Positions 1 to 6,318 of a stretch of 42,454 bases of DNA are shown here, in pieces. Both the position numbers and the translations under genes were made by a program. The notes under the pieces were generated by a model that had not been told where the DNA came from, did no database searches, and saw only the letters and a list, made by a program, of their open reading frames with translations. Source of the stretch: JAENVU01 sp046598395 (lineage in GTDB: Bacteria > Actinomycetota > Acidimicrobiia > IMCC26256 > JAENVU01); assembly GCA_046598395.1 (NCBI GenBank), contig JBKJIQ010000007.1, positions 1 through 42,454 of the forward strand, given 5' to 3'. Each line of letters begins with the position of its first letter. Within the stretch, counting starts at the first letter, position 1.

Positions 1-57
1 GCGCTCTTGGAGCTCTTGGCCGAGAGCGCGGACACCGACCCGCCGTCGACGAGATGA
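1..57 (+). CDS. IS3 transposase OrfA, C-terminal end only (partial)
   Basis: Reading from base 1 gives an 18-residue tail (ALLELLAESADTDPPSTR) ending in TGA at 55-57. The stop overlaps the ATG (54-56) of the next frame in an ATGA arrangement. That is how orfA and orfB overlap in IS3 elements: OrfA supplies the helix-turn-helix DNA-binding part and OrfB the DDE catalytic part. Only the extreme C-terminus is visible, so the family call rests on position and overlap with orfB. Confidence 0.5.
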   Translation, partial: ALLELLAESADTDPPSTR

Positions 58-1057
58 CGATCGTCGCGTGCGCCGAACTGATTCCGTTGGTGGGCACGAC
101 CCGGTCGTGTCGGTTGACGGGCCGTTCCAAAGCCACCCATTACCGGGCGTTGACCGGACCCCGCCATGGGCCGCCCGCCCGCGGCCCACACCACCGAACG
201 CGTTGAGCCCCGCCGAACGCGAACAGGTCTTGGGACTGTTGCGGGGCCCGGCCTACAAGGATCTTGCGGTGGCTCAGGTGTGGGCCATCCTCCTCGACAA
301 CGGCGTCCATCGGGCCAGCCAATCGACGATGCACCGGCTGTTACGCGAAGCCGGCGAGAACCGCGACCGGCGTCGTCAACGCACCCACCCGGCGAAAACG
401 AAACCGCATCTCGTCGCCCACGGCCCATTGCAGGTCTGGTCGTGGGACATCACGAAACTCCTCGGCCCGGCCCGTGGTGTCTACTTCGACTGCTATGTCG
501 TGATCGACATCTTCTCCCGCTACATCGTCGGGTGGACCGTCGCCGCGTCGGAAGACTCCACGATCGCGAAGGCCTTGATCGCGGATGCGATCGCCCGTCA
601 CGGTGTGGGACGCGATCAACTCACCCTCCACGCCGATCGGGGGACGTCGATGACGTCGAAGACCGTCGCGCAACTCCTCGAAGACCTCGGTGTCACCCGC
701 ACCCACAGCCGCCCCCACGTCAGTAACGACAACCCCTACATCGAAGCGCATTTCAAGACCCTCAAATACTGTCCCGCGTGGCCCGGCCACTTCGAAACCC
801 TCAACGACGCCCGCGCCTGGTGCGACGAGTTCTTCGACTACTACAACCATGTCCACCGTCACCGCGCGTTGGGACTCCACACCCCCGCGTCGGTCCACTA
901 CGACACCGCGACCGAGATCCGCGCGCAACGGGCCGTGACCCTCAACGCCGCCTACGCCGCGAACCCATCACGGTTCGCAGCCCGACCCGTCCCACCCGCG
1001 CTCCCCACCATCGCGTGGATCAACGAACCCGAGGAAGCCCTCATACAGAGCCACTGA
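54..1057 (+). pseudogene. IS3-family transposase OrfB (DDE integrase core), frameshifted near 165-180
   Basis: OrfB catalyses strand transfer of the insertion sequence. The ATG at 54 opens a frame giving the usual N-terminus (MTIVACAELIPLVGTTRS..., then SKATHYRAL), but it runs into a stop near 207. The rest of the protein continues in the -1 frame from about base 170 (PRPTPPNALSPAER). The downstream part carries the rve core: first Asp in WSWDITKL, second Asp in HADRGTSM, and Glu in NPYIEAHFK. The frame change falls in a C/G-rich run (ccgcccgcccgcgg), so a one-base deletion or a sequencing error are both possible. A shorter product from the GTG at 68 would lack the proper N-terminus. Confidence 0.75.
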
Positions 1058-1114
1058 ACGAAAGATGTCTCAAACGACTTGACAGCTTCCGACGCGCGGA
1101 CAACGAAACGGTGT

Positions 1115-1146
1115 CAACGGTCGGGACAATGAAGTCCCGACCGTTG
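1115..1146. terminator. Perfect 12-bp hairpin downstream of the IS
   Basis: caacggtcggga (1115-1126) and tcccgaccgttg (1135-1146) are perfect inverted repeats around an 8-nt loop. No T-run follows, so it may be a factor-assisted terminator or a remnant of another element end. Confidence 0.4.
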
Positions 1147-1261
1147 GCGCGTGACCAAACCCTTCGAGCGGCCGTGCTGCCTTGCTTCACGCAACAGCGC
1201 CCGCACGATGTCCACGACGGCACCCTTTCGGTCAGGTGGTCCGGGCCTTCCGACTCAGAAG

Positions 1262-1322
1262 CCTTCCTCGCCCTCGAAACCGCGCCCGCTATCAGGTTCC
1301 GTTGAAGAGCTCCAGTTCGTGG
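1262..1322 (+). repeat. Degraded third copy of the 31-codon microprotein gene 3' end plus its 3' flank
   Basis: The last codons read FLALETAPAIRFR-stop (TGA 1303-1305), matching FLAIETAPRLKF-stop of the microprotein gene at 3175-3270. The similarity continues past the stop: agctccagttcgtggcc here against agctccagttcgtagcc after 3270. No start codon or front half is recognisable. It is probably a relic of a duplicated unit. Confidence 0.55.
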
Positions 1323-1334
1323 CCACCGGCGCCG

Positions 1335-1490
1335 GCAGTCATCGTCGAGCGTGTCGACGCGCTCGCCGAGCCCGGTGAGTCCCCGTCACCAACACCGTTC
1401 GTGATCTCGTCACCGGATCGGGGCTCACCTTCACCGACCGAGGAGCCCACGCCCTCAAAGGCGTTCCCGGCACTTGGGACCTGATCGGAA
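1335..1490 (+). pseudogene. C-terminal remnant of a class III adenylate/guanylate cyclase domain
   Basis: The segment reads VERVDALAEPGE, then after a one-base frame change near 1378 continues VTNTVRDLVTGSGLTF and DRGAHALKGVPGTWDL. This is the characteristic end of class III nucleotide cyclase domains (LAEPGE...T.RDLV.GSG..F.DRG.H.LKGVPG.W.L, recalled from the family). No catalytic part is present. It runs straight into a second unrelated remnant and faces a CRP/FNR gene, so an ancestral cAMP-signalling neighbourhood is possible but unproven. Confidence 0.65.
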
Positions 1491-1660
1491 GTCGAAATCA
1501 GCTAGAAGCCCGTCTTGCCGCCGCGGATCTGGTGATCGCGCCCGATGTGGGCGATGTCGGCCTGCTCGAGTTCGCGCGCTTCGGCGAGATCGTCGCTGCG
1601 GGACGACGGGCCGCGCGCCGCGCGGTCGAGGCCGGTGGGTTCCCGATCTCGTCGAGCTGA
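1491..1660 (+). pseudogene. Short 3' coding remnant, possibly a patatin-like phospholipase tail
   Basis: In the same frame as the cyclase tail, the sequence continues RNQLEARLAAADLVIAPDVG and LLEFARFGEIVAAGRRAA to a stop at 1658-1660. The pattern aaDlvI.PdV...gLLeF.rfdEIv.aGrraa resembles the C-terminus of bacterial patatin-like (RssA/NTE-type) proteins. It ends one base before the stop codon of the opposite-strand regulator. With only about 56 residues the assignment is tentative. Confidence 0.35.
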
Positions 1661-2314
1661 TCAGCGAGCGTGGCGGGCGAGTGCGTCGTGGTCGAGGATC
1701 TCGACCTTGCCCCGGCTCACCCGGACGATGCCGTCCTCTTCGGCCTGTTTGATCATCCGGTTGGCGGTCGGCCGGGTCACGCCCGCGAGCTGTGCAAGTT
1801 CTTCTTGGGTGAGCGGGATCACCGAGGCCGGCCCCACGTCGGTTCCGAACGATACGGTGAGATCAAGCAGCCGGTGGAACAGGCGCTTCTCCGACGGGAG
1901 GTACAGCGCTTCGGTCAGGGCGGCGGCCAGACGCCGCACTTCGTTGGCGAGTGCCTCGGTGAGTACGGCATTGACTGCGGGGCGTCGGACTCGGAGATCG
2001 TCGAACTGCTGCTTGGCGATCCCGAGCGTTTCAACCCGGTCGAGTGCGGCGACGGTCGCACTGCGAGGCCCCGGGGAGAGCAAGGCCAGCTCGCCAAAGA
2101 ACTCGCCCGGGCCGACGACCCGTAGCGTGGCGACATCGCCGAGTGCCGTGGTGACCCGCACCGCGACATGGCCTTGGGTGACCAGATGCATCGTCTCGCC
2201 GGGGTCACCTTCGTGGAAGATGACCTCACCCCGAGCGAAGCGCCGGCGACGGGCGAGTTGCACGAGCTCGCGGCGGTCATTGTCGGCCAGAACGGCAAGT
2301 AGCGGCGACTCCAC
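1661..2314 (-). CDS. CRP/FNR-family transcriptional regulator
   Basis: The 217-residue protein has an N-terminal cyclic-nucleotide-binding beta-roll and a C-terminal winged helix-turn-helix. The beta-roll shows FARGEVIFHEGDPGETMHLV, then the phosphate-binding cassette GEFFGELALLSPGPRSAT with the Glu and Arg expected of cAMP-binding members. The HTH reads LTQEELAQLAGVTRPTANRM. I chose the GTG at 2314-2312 because similarity begins at ESPLLAVLADND; a longer open frame upstream looks non-coding. It is divergent from the microprotein/lspA cluster and could regulate it. Ligand and targets cannot be told from sequence. Confidence 0.85.
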   Translation of the reverse strand: MESPLLAVLADNDRRELVQLARRRRFARGEVIFHEGDPGETMHLVTQGHVAVRVTTALGDVATLRVVGPGEFFGELALLSPGPRSATVAALDRVETLGIAKQQFDDLRVRRPAVNAVLTEALANEVRRLAAALTEALYLPSEKRLFHRLLDLTVSFGTDVGPASVIPLTQEELAQLAGVTRPTANRMIKQAEEDGIVRVSRGKVEILDHDALARHAR

Positions 2315-2474
2315 AACGTCAGGTTCTAGGCGAGTGGTGCCGACCGCGCCAGCCCCGGAGCATGGCGGGTGGGTCGAGCCGGTCGGAAATCGGGCCGTGG
2401 CGCCCGGCGGTCGGTGTGTCCGACTGCACCGACGGGATGTGCCGACGCGCACAGACCCCGGACGGGCACTCACC

Positions 2475-2518
2475 GATAATCGTGGTACCGGCAACCGTCG
2501 GAATACGACACGAGGAGG
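2475..2518 (+). promoter_or_regulatory. Putative promoter and strong ribosome binding site of the first microprotein gene
   Basis: A GATAAT hexamer at 2475-2480 could serve as a -10 box. A strong Shine-Dalgarno, gaggagg (2512-2518), sits 6 nt before the ATG at 2525. No convincing -35 is seen. The ribosome site strongly supports translation of the tiny frame that follows. Confidence 0.45.
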
Positions 2519-2524
2519 CACACC

Positions 2525-2620
2525 ATGAACACGCTCAAGACCATCGCCACCCGGGTACTGCTCGTCGCAGCCCCGATCGCGTTCCTCGCGATCGAGACCG
2601 CTGGGAAATACCACCCGTAG
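2525..2620 (+). CDS. 31-residue hydrophobic microprotein, copy 1
   Basis: This tiny frame encodes MNTLKTIATRVLLVAAPIAF followed by LAIETAGKYHP: a short basic N-terminus, a single hydrophobic helix (about residues 10-23) and a polar tail. It is expected to be a one-pass membrane peptide. It has a near-ideal ribosome site and a close homologue of exactly the same length at 3175-3270, on the other side of lspA; conserved paralogy argues it is a real gene. After its TAG stop the frame stays open to a TGA at 2651-2653 and would end in PKF, echoing the LKF end of copy 2. I do not recognise the family. Confidence 0.65.
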   Translation: MNTLKTIATRVLLVAAPIAFLAIETAGKYHP

Positions 2621-2633
2621 ACCCCACTCGTTC

Positions 2634-2673
2634 CGGGGGATCCGAAGTTCTGAGGACAGGGCCGGATCCCCCG
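2634..2673 (+). promoter_or_regulatory. 11-bp stem-loop between microprotein 1 and lspA
   Basis: cgggggatccg (2634-2644) pairs perfectly with cggatcccccg (2663-2673), leaving an 18-nt loop. It sits between the stop of the microprotein gene and the lspA start with no T-run. It is more likely an RNA-processing or attenuation element than a simple terminator. Confidence 0.5.
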
Positions 2674-2701
2674 CAACGTGCCACGAGCAAGGGCACCCCC
2701 G

Positions 2702-3178
2702 ATGGACGTTCACCCCACCCGCACCACCGTGCGCCGCGCCGCATTCGTAGGCCTCGTCGCGGTCATCGCCGATCAAGCCACGAAACTTGCCGCCACCATT
2801 ATCGCCACCGGCCACCGCAGCGGCGCGGTCGTCCCGGTCCGCAATCACGAGTTCAGCCTCGGCGTCGCCCACGCGTCGCTCCCGGTCATGGTCCTCGCGA
2901 TGGCCGTCGGCATCGTCGGTCTCGGTGGCTATCTGCTGCGCGCCACGATTCGGGGCCAGGTCCCGGCCTGGGCCACCGGATTGCTCCTCGGCGGCGCCAT
3001 CTCGAACCTCGCCGACCGCGCGCTCAGCGGATCCGTCCGCGACTTCCTGGCTACCCCCTGGGTCGTCCTCAACCTCGCCGACCTCGCGGTCGTCGCCGGA
3101 CTTCTCGGCTGGCTCACCACCCGCCACACTGCCCAGAACACCATCCACCGCACCACCCGGAGGGGGGTGACACCATGA
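2702..3178 (+). CDS. lspA: Signal peptidase II (prolipoprotein signal peptidase)
   Basis: LspA is a membrane aspartyl protease that removes signal peptides from diacylated prolipoproteins. The 158-residue protein shows the family motifs: DQATKL near the N-terminus, NHEFSLGV in place of N.G..FG, GGAISNLADR with the first catalytic Asp, and VLNLADLAVVAG with the second. Four hydrophobic segments are visible. I start at ATG 2702; a GTG at 2678 is the alternative. Its TGA (3176-3178) overlaps the ATG of the second microprotein (ATGA), implying translational coupling. It is on the short side and the glycine-rich motifs are slightly divergent, so it may be a specialised paralogue rather than the housekeeping copy. 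Confidence 0.85.
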   Translation: MDVHPTRTTVRRAAFVGLVAVIADQATKLAATIIATGHRSGAVVPVRNHEFSLGVAHASLPVMVLAMAVGIVGLGGYLLRATIRGQVPAWATGLLLGGAISNLADRALSGSVRDFLATPWVVLNLADLAVVAGLLGWLTTRHTAQNTIHRTTRRGVTP

Positions 3179-3270
3179 ACCAGCTCAAGAACATCGCGAC
3201 CAAGGCACTCCTCGTCGCAGTCCCGATCGCGTTCCTCGCGATCGAGACCGCACCCAGACTCAAGTTCTGA
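3175..3270 (+). CDS. 31-residue hydrophobic microprotein, copy 2
   Basis: The frame encodes MNQLKNIATKALLVAVPIAF then LAIETAPRLKF, identical in length and clearly homologous to the microprotein at 2525. Differences lie mainly in the polar ends; the hydrophobic core (LLVA.PIAFLAIETA) is nearly unchanged. Its ATG overlaps the lspA stop, and a G-rich Shine-Dalgarno (ggagg, 3159-3163) precedes it. A single membrane helix with a basic N-terminus is predicted. Function unknown; the arrangement suggests a partner or regulator of the membrane peptidase. A degraded relative lies at 1262-1305. Confidence 0.65.
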   Translation: MNQLKNIATKALLVAVPIAFLAIETAPRLKF

Positions 3271-3535
3271 ACAGCTCCAGTTCGTAGCCGATGATGCCTA
3301 CCAGCGGGGAGAGGCGCGGGCCTCGGCGTCTGGCGTCTGGCGTCTTGGTGACGGTGGCTGGCGCGTGCTCGGAAGCCGAACTCCGGCGCCGGGGCATACT
3401 GCGAGCATGAAGGTGACGGTCGCGACCCAGTGCCCGCGCACTTACCCAGCTCAGCGCGATCCCGCAACCCGCCCGACTAGCCGCCACCACGCGCGCTGAA
3501 CAACGATCACGCCACCAAAGCGGTGGGCGCGCCGC
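3271..3535. other. Intergenic region without a recognisable gene
   Basis: It begins with the 18-base flank shared with the relic at 1306-1322, then a short imperfect run of gcgtctg repeats (about 3325-3345). A 30-codon frame from ATG 3408 has no family features. Near the mutY stop, aagcgg and ccgctt form a 6-bp stem that may help terminate the minus-strand operon. Confidence 0.4.
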
Positions 3536-4318
3536 TTAGGGCAGGGAAACGACGCCGCCGCGAATCACCGCGAGCCCGTCGGCTACGAGCGACGTGAGTG
3601 CCTCGAGATCGAGTTCGGCGTGATCGACCTTGTCCCCGATGCGCAGACGCGCCATCACAATTCCGCGGCGTTGGCGAAACGATCCGGCGAAGGCCGGTTG
3701 GCGCGACCGAACCTCATGCTCGAGCACGCCGCGCGTTGCGCAGCGGCGCCGGAGCGGACACGCGGAACACGCGGGTGCCCGTGCGGTGCAGATCGTGGCG
3801 CCGAGATCCATCAGGGCGAGCAATCGGTCTCGGCCGTGCAGGCCTGACCCGAATCGCACGCTCGCGATCTCCGCGTTGCGATCAGTGAGGGCCCTGCCAC
3901 TGGCGCGTTGTACGACGCGCCGAATGTTCACCTCGATCGCCGGAACGTTCGCGTCGTCGGCCTGCGCCAAGATCGCGCAAGCGGTATACCGACCGACGCC
4001 AGGGAGTTCCGTGAGCTCACGTGGCCACCCGGTCTCGTGAATGATGCCGGCGCTCTCCCAGAGCCGCCGTGCGCGTCGGGGGTAGCCCAGCGTGGCCCAT
4101 TCGGTGATGACCGCGCCGAGGGAGCTGGTGGCCATGACGGTGGGAGTCGGGAACCGGCCGATGAAGGTCGGCCACGCGAGGAGGACTCGGCTCACCTGGG
4201 TCTGCTGGAGCATGACCTCGCTCACCAGTACGGACCACCGATCGCAACTCGTCCGCCACGGCAGGTCGTGACGGCCGTGGGTTGCGTACCAAACGGCCAG
4301 CGCGGCCGCGCGGCTCAC
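3536..4318 (-). CDS. mutY: A/G-specific adenine glycosylase (MutY-like), short form with altered catalytic residue
   Basis: MutY excises adenine mispaired with 8-oxoguanine. Visible: E34 in VLVSEVMLQQTQV, the helix-hairpin-helix LPGVGRYTACAI (about 105-116), and a [4Fe-4S] loop with C177, C184, C187 and C193 (C-x6-C-x2-C-x5-C). Two oddities: the position that is the catalytic Asp in the family (D.NV.RV) is Glu129 here (AIEVNIRRVV), and at 260 residues there is little left for the C-terminal NUDIX-like 8-oxoG recognition domain. The start is GTG 4318-4316, overlapping the pknB stop as GTGA, so it is the last gene of the kinase operon. Activity may be reduced or changed. Confidence 0.85.
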   Translation of the reverse strand: MSRAAALAVWYATHGRHDLPWRTSCDRWSVLVSEVMLQQTQVSRVLLAWPTFIGRFPTPTVMATSSLGAVITEWATLGYPRRARRLWESAGIIHETGWPRELTELPGVGRYTACAILAQADDANVPAIEVNIRRVVQRASGRALTDRNAEIASVRFGSGLHGRDRLLALMDLGATICTARAPACSACPLRRRCATRGVLEHEVRSRQPAFAGSFRQRRGIVMARLRIGDKVDHAELDLEALTSLVADGLAVIRGGVVSLP

Positions 4319-6231
4319 GGCGGGGGTTTGGTGGTGGTCGTGGTGGTTGTGGTCGTGGTCACCGGTGCGACCCCGACGGTGATGGTGACGGTGGATCCGG
4401 CGTTGGCTTTTCCGCCTGCGCCGGGGCTCTGGCTGATGACTTTGCCCACGTTGCCGGGGCTCGACGTCACCTGGCTCACGCTCACCTCGAATCCGGCGGC
4501 GCTGAGCGCGTTGACGGCGGCACTCTGGGTGAGCCCAACCACGTCGGGGATCGTCGACTGCTTGGGTCCGGCCGAGACCACCAGGGTCACGGTCGAATCC
4601 TTGGCCGCCTTCTGGCCACCGCCCGGCTCCGTCCGGATCACGCGTCCCGCGTCCACGCTGCTCGATGGTTCGGTGGACTTCGCAACGCGGAACCCCGCCG
4701 AAACGAGCCGTTGCGTGGCATCGACCTGATCCAGCCCGCTGACGTCGGGAATGTCGATCGGGGCCGGTCCCGCAGACACGAAGATGGTTACGTTCGTGCC
4801 GCGCTCGGCTTTGGTGCCGCCCGCCGGATCGGATCGGATCACGATCCCGAGTGGGACCGTGTCGCTTGGCGCGGGTACCGGTGTGACGATGAACTCTCGT
4901 TCGATGAGCTTGGCGGTCGCGATCACTTGATTGAGGCCATCGACCTTGGGCACGCGCACGGTGGCCTGACCGCTGGAGACAAAGAGCGTGACCACTGTGC
5001 CGGTCGGCTTGAGGGCACCCGCCTCGGGATCCTGATTGAACACGGTGTTGATCGGACGAGCGTTCGATTCGCGGCGAGCCTTGACTTCAAACCCTTGCGC
5101 TTCGAGTTTCTGGCGGGCATCCGGGAACAGCAGACCCTCGACGCTCTTCACTGCGACGGTCTTCCCCGTGTCGCGGTTGGTGTCTCGGAAGACTTGGACG
5201 AGCAGGAAGCCAACGACGGCGATCAGCGCAACCAGGAACGCGATGACGATCACGACGGGACCACGGGATCGACGCGGGCGGTCGTCGTCATCGCCGGCGC
5301 CGCCCATGGTCGCCGGCACCACGGAGGTGCGCGCCATCGCCACGGTTTCGTCGCCGTGCTCGCCGCCGACGGCTGCGACCGCGGCCGTGGTCGGCCCGCC
5401 CACGAGTTCCTGCCCGCGGCGAAACCGCAATAGGTCGGCGCGGAGTTCATCGGCCGACTGATAGCGGTCGGTGGGGTCCTTCGCGAGGCAGGTCAAGATG
5501 ATGGTCTCGAGGCCGAGAGGCACACTGGGTTGTCGTTGAGACGGCGCAACCACCGGTTCGCGCACATGGAGGTACGCGACGGAGACCGCGCTGTCGCCGG
5601 TGAACGGCACGCCACCGGTGACCATCTCGTAGAGCACGATGCCGAGTGAATAGACGTCCGAGCGCGCGTCGACCGGCATGCCCTGGGCTTGTTCGGGAGA
5701 GAAATAGGTGGCCGTTCCCATGACCGCCCCGGTGCGGGTGAGGCCGTCGCCCGCACCATTCGCCCGGGCAATTCCAAAGTCGGCGACCTTGACCTGATCG
5801 GTCGGCGTAATGAGCACGTTGCCGGGCTTGACGTCGCGGTGGACCACACCGGCGCGATGCGCCGCCGAGAGCGCCTTTGCGATATCGGCGGCGATCTTTG
5901 CGGCCTGGTCCGGCTCCACGATGCCTTGGTTGATGACGTCTCGCAGCGTCCGTCCCTCGACGTATTCCATGACGATGAACGAGGTGGACTGTTCTTGGCC
6001 CCAGTCGTAAACCGCAACGATCGCCGGGTCGTTCAAACTCGCGACGGCCTGGGCTTCGAGGCGGAATCGTTCAACGAACGCGGGATCGCGAGACAGTTCG
6101 GCGGGCAGAACCTTGAGCGCGACCGCGCGGTCGAGCAAGGTGTCGTGAGCGAGGTAGACGTTGGCCATTCCGCCGCGCGCGATCTCACGCACGATTTCGT
6201 AGCGGTCGGCGTAGACAGTTGGATCAGCCAT
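4315..6231 (-). CDS. pknB: Transmembrane Ser/Thr protein kinase with four PASTA domains
   Basis: PknB phosphorylates cell-wall and division proteins in response to muropeptide/lipid II signals sensed outside the cell. The 638-residue protein has a Hanks-type kinase domain (about 10-275): G-loop GGMANVYL, Lys40 in VALKVL, HRDVKPGN with Asp133, DFG at 151, and Thr residues in the activation loop (about 165-175). An acidic/basic linker leads to one membrane helix (about 324-347) and four PASTA repeats (about 360-625). The end is a Thr-rich tail with KPPP. It lies just downstream of pbpA and rodA, the classical actinobacterial order, and overlaps mutY by GTGA. Confidence 0.96.
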   Translation of the reverse strand: MADPTVYADRYEIVREIARGGMANVYLAHDTLLDRAVALKVLPAELSRDPAFVERFRLEAQAVASLNDPAIVAVYDWGQEQSTSFIVMEYVEGRTLRDVINQGIVEPDQAAKIAADIAKALSAAHRAGVVHRDVKPGNVLITPTDQVKVADFGIARANGAGDGLTRTGAVMGTATYFSPEQAQGMPVDARSDVYSLGIVLYEMVTGGVPFTGDSAVSVAYLHVREPVVAPSQRQPSVPLGLETIILTCLAKDPTDRYQSADELRADLLRFRRGQELVGGPTTAAVAAVGGEHGDETVAMARTSVVPATMGGAGDDDDRPRRSRGPVVIVIAFLVALIAVVGFLLVQVFRDTNRDTGKTVAVKSVEGLLFPDARQKLEAQGFEVKARRESNARPINTVFNQDPEAGALKPTGTVVTLFVSSGQATVRVPKVDGLNQVIATAKLIEREFIVTPVPAPSDTVPLGIVIRSDPAGGTKAERGTNVTIFVSAGPAPIDIPDVSGLDQVDATQRLVSAGFRVAKSTEPSSSVDAGRVIRTEPGGGQKAAKDSTVTLVVSAGPKQSTIPDVVGLTQSAAVNALSAAGFEVSVSQVTSSPGNVGKVISQSPGAGGKANAGSTVTITVGVAPVTTTTTTTTTTKPPP

Positions 6232-6242
6232 GGAGTGGATTC

Positions 6243-6248
6243 ACGCTA
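6243..6248 (-). promoter_or_regulatory. Possible -10 box in the pbpA-pknB gap
   Basis: On the minus strand TAGCGT lies 11 nt before the pknB ATG, in the only sizeable gap (87 bp) of the cluster. It would give a near-leaderless pknB transcript in addition to read-through. Confidence 0.3.
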
Positions 6249-6318
6249 CCTGGACTCGCTGCGATGGTCGGGACGCGCGGCTTCCCGCACTCGCGCGGGG
6301 CGCCGGTCATGGGAGCGG

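Larger units (their letters stand above)
1..1093 (+). mobile_element. IS3-family insertion sequence, right part (left end outside window)
   Basis: The segment holds the end of an orfA, a full-length but frameshifted orfB, and a plausible right terminal sequence near 1066-1093 (starting tgtctcaaac and ending gcttccga). This resembles the right ends I recall for actinobacterial IS3-family elements. The left inverted repeat lies outside the window, so the boundary and any target duplication cannot be checked. The frame break in orfB suggests the copy is no longer autonomous. Confidence 0.7.

Noticed and set aside
2315..3148. Long minus-strand frame extending the CRP gene to 495 residues
   Set aside because: The extra sequence is low-complexity charged residues antisense to the microprotein and lspA genes, and similarity to CRP begins only at 2314.
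3325..3345. Possible CRISPR-like or satellite array from gcgtctg repeats
   Set aside because: Only two to three short imperfect units with no spacers.
3408..3500. 30-codon frame from ATG 3408 as another microprotein
   Set aside because: No ribosome site, no hydrophobic segment, and no paralogue in the window.
4321..4355. GTGG/GGTCGT repeats at the end of pknB as a non-coding repeat element
   Set aside because: They encode the Thr-rich tail of PknB and are explained by codon repetition.
4282..5433. Long plus-strand open frame opposite pknB
   Set aside because: Shadow of the PASTA and linker coding region; no family motif and high Arg/His/Gly content typical of antisense GC-rich frames.
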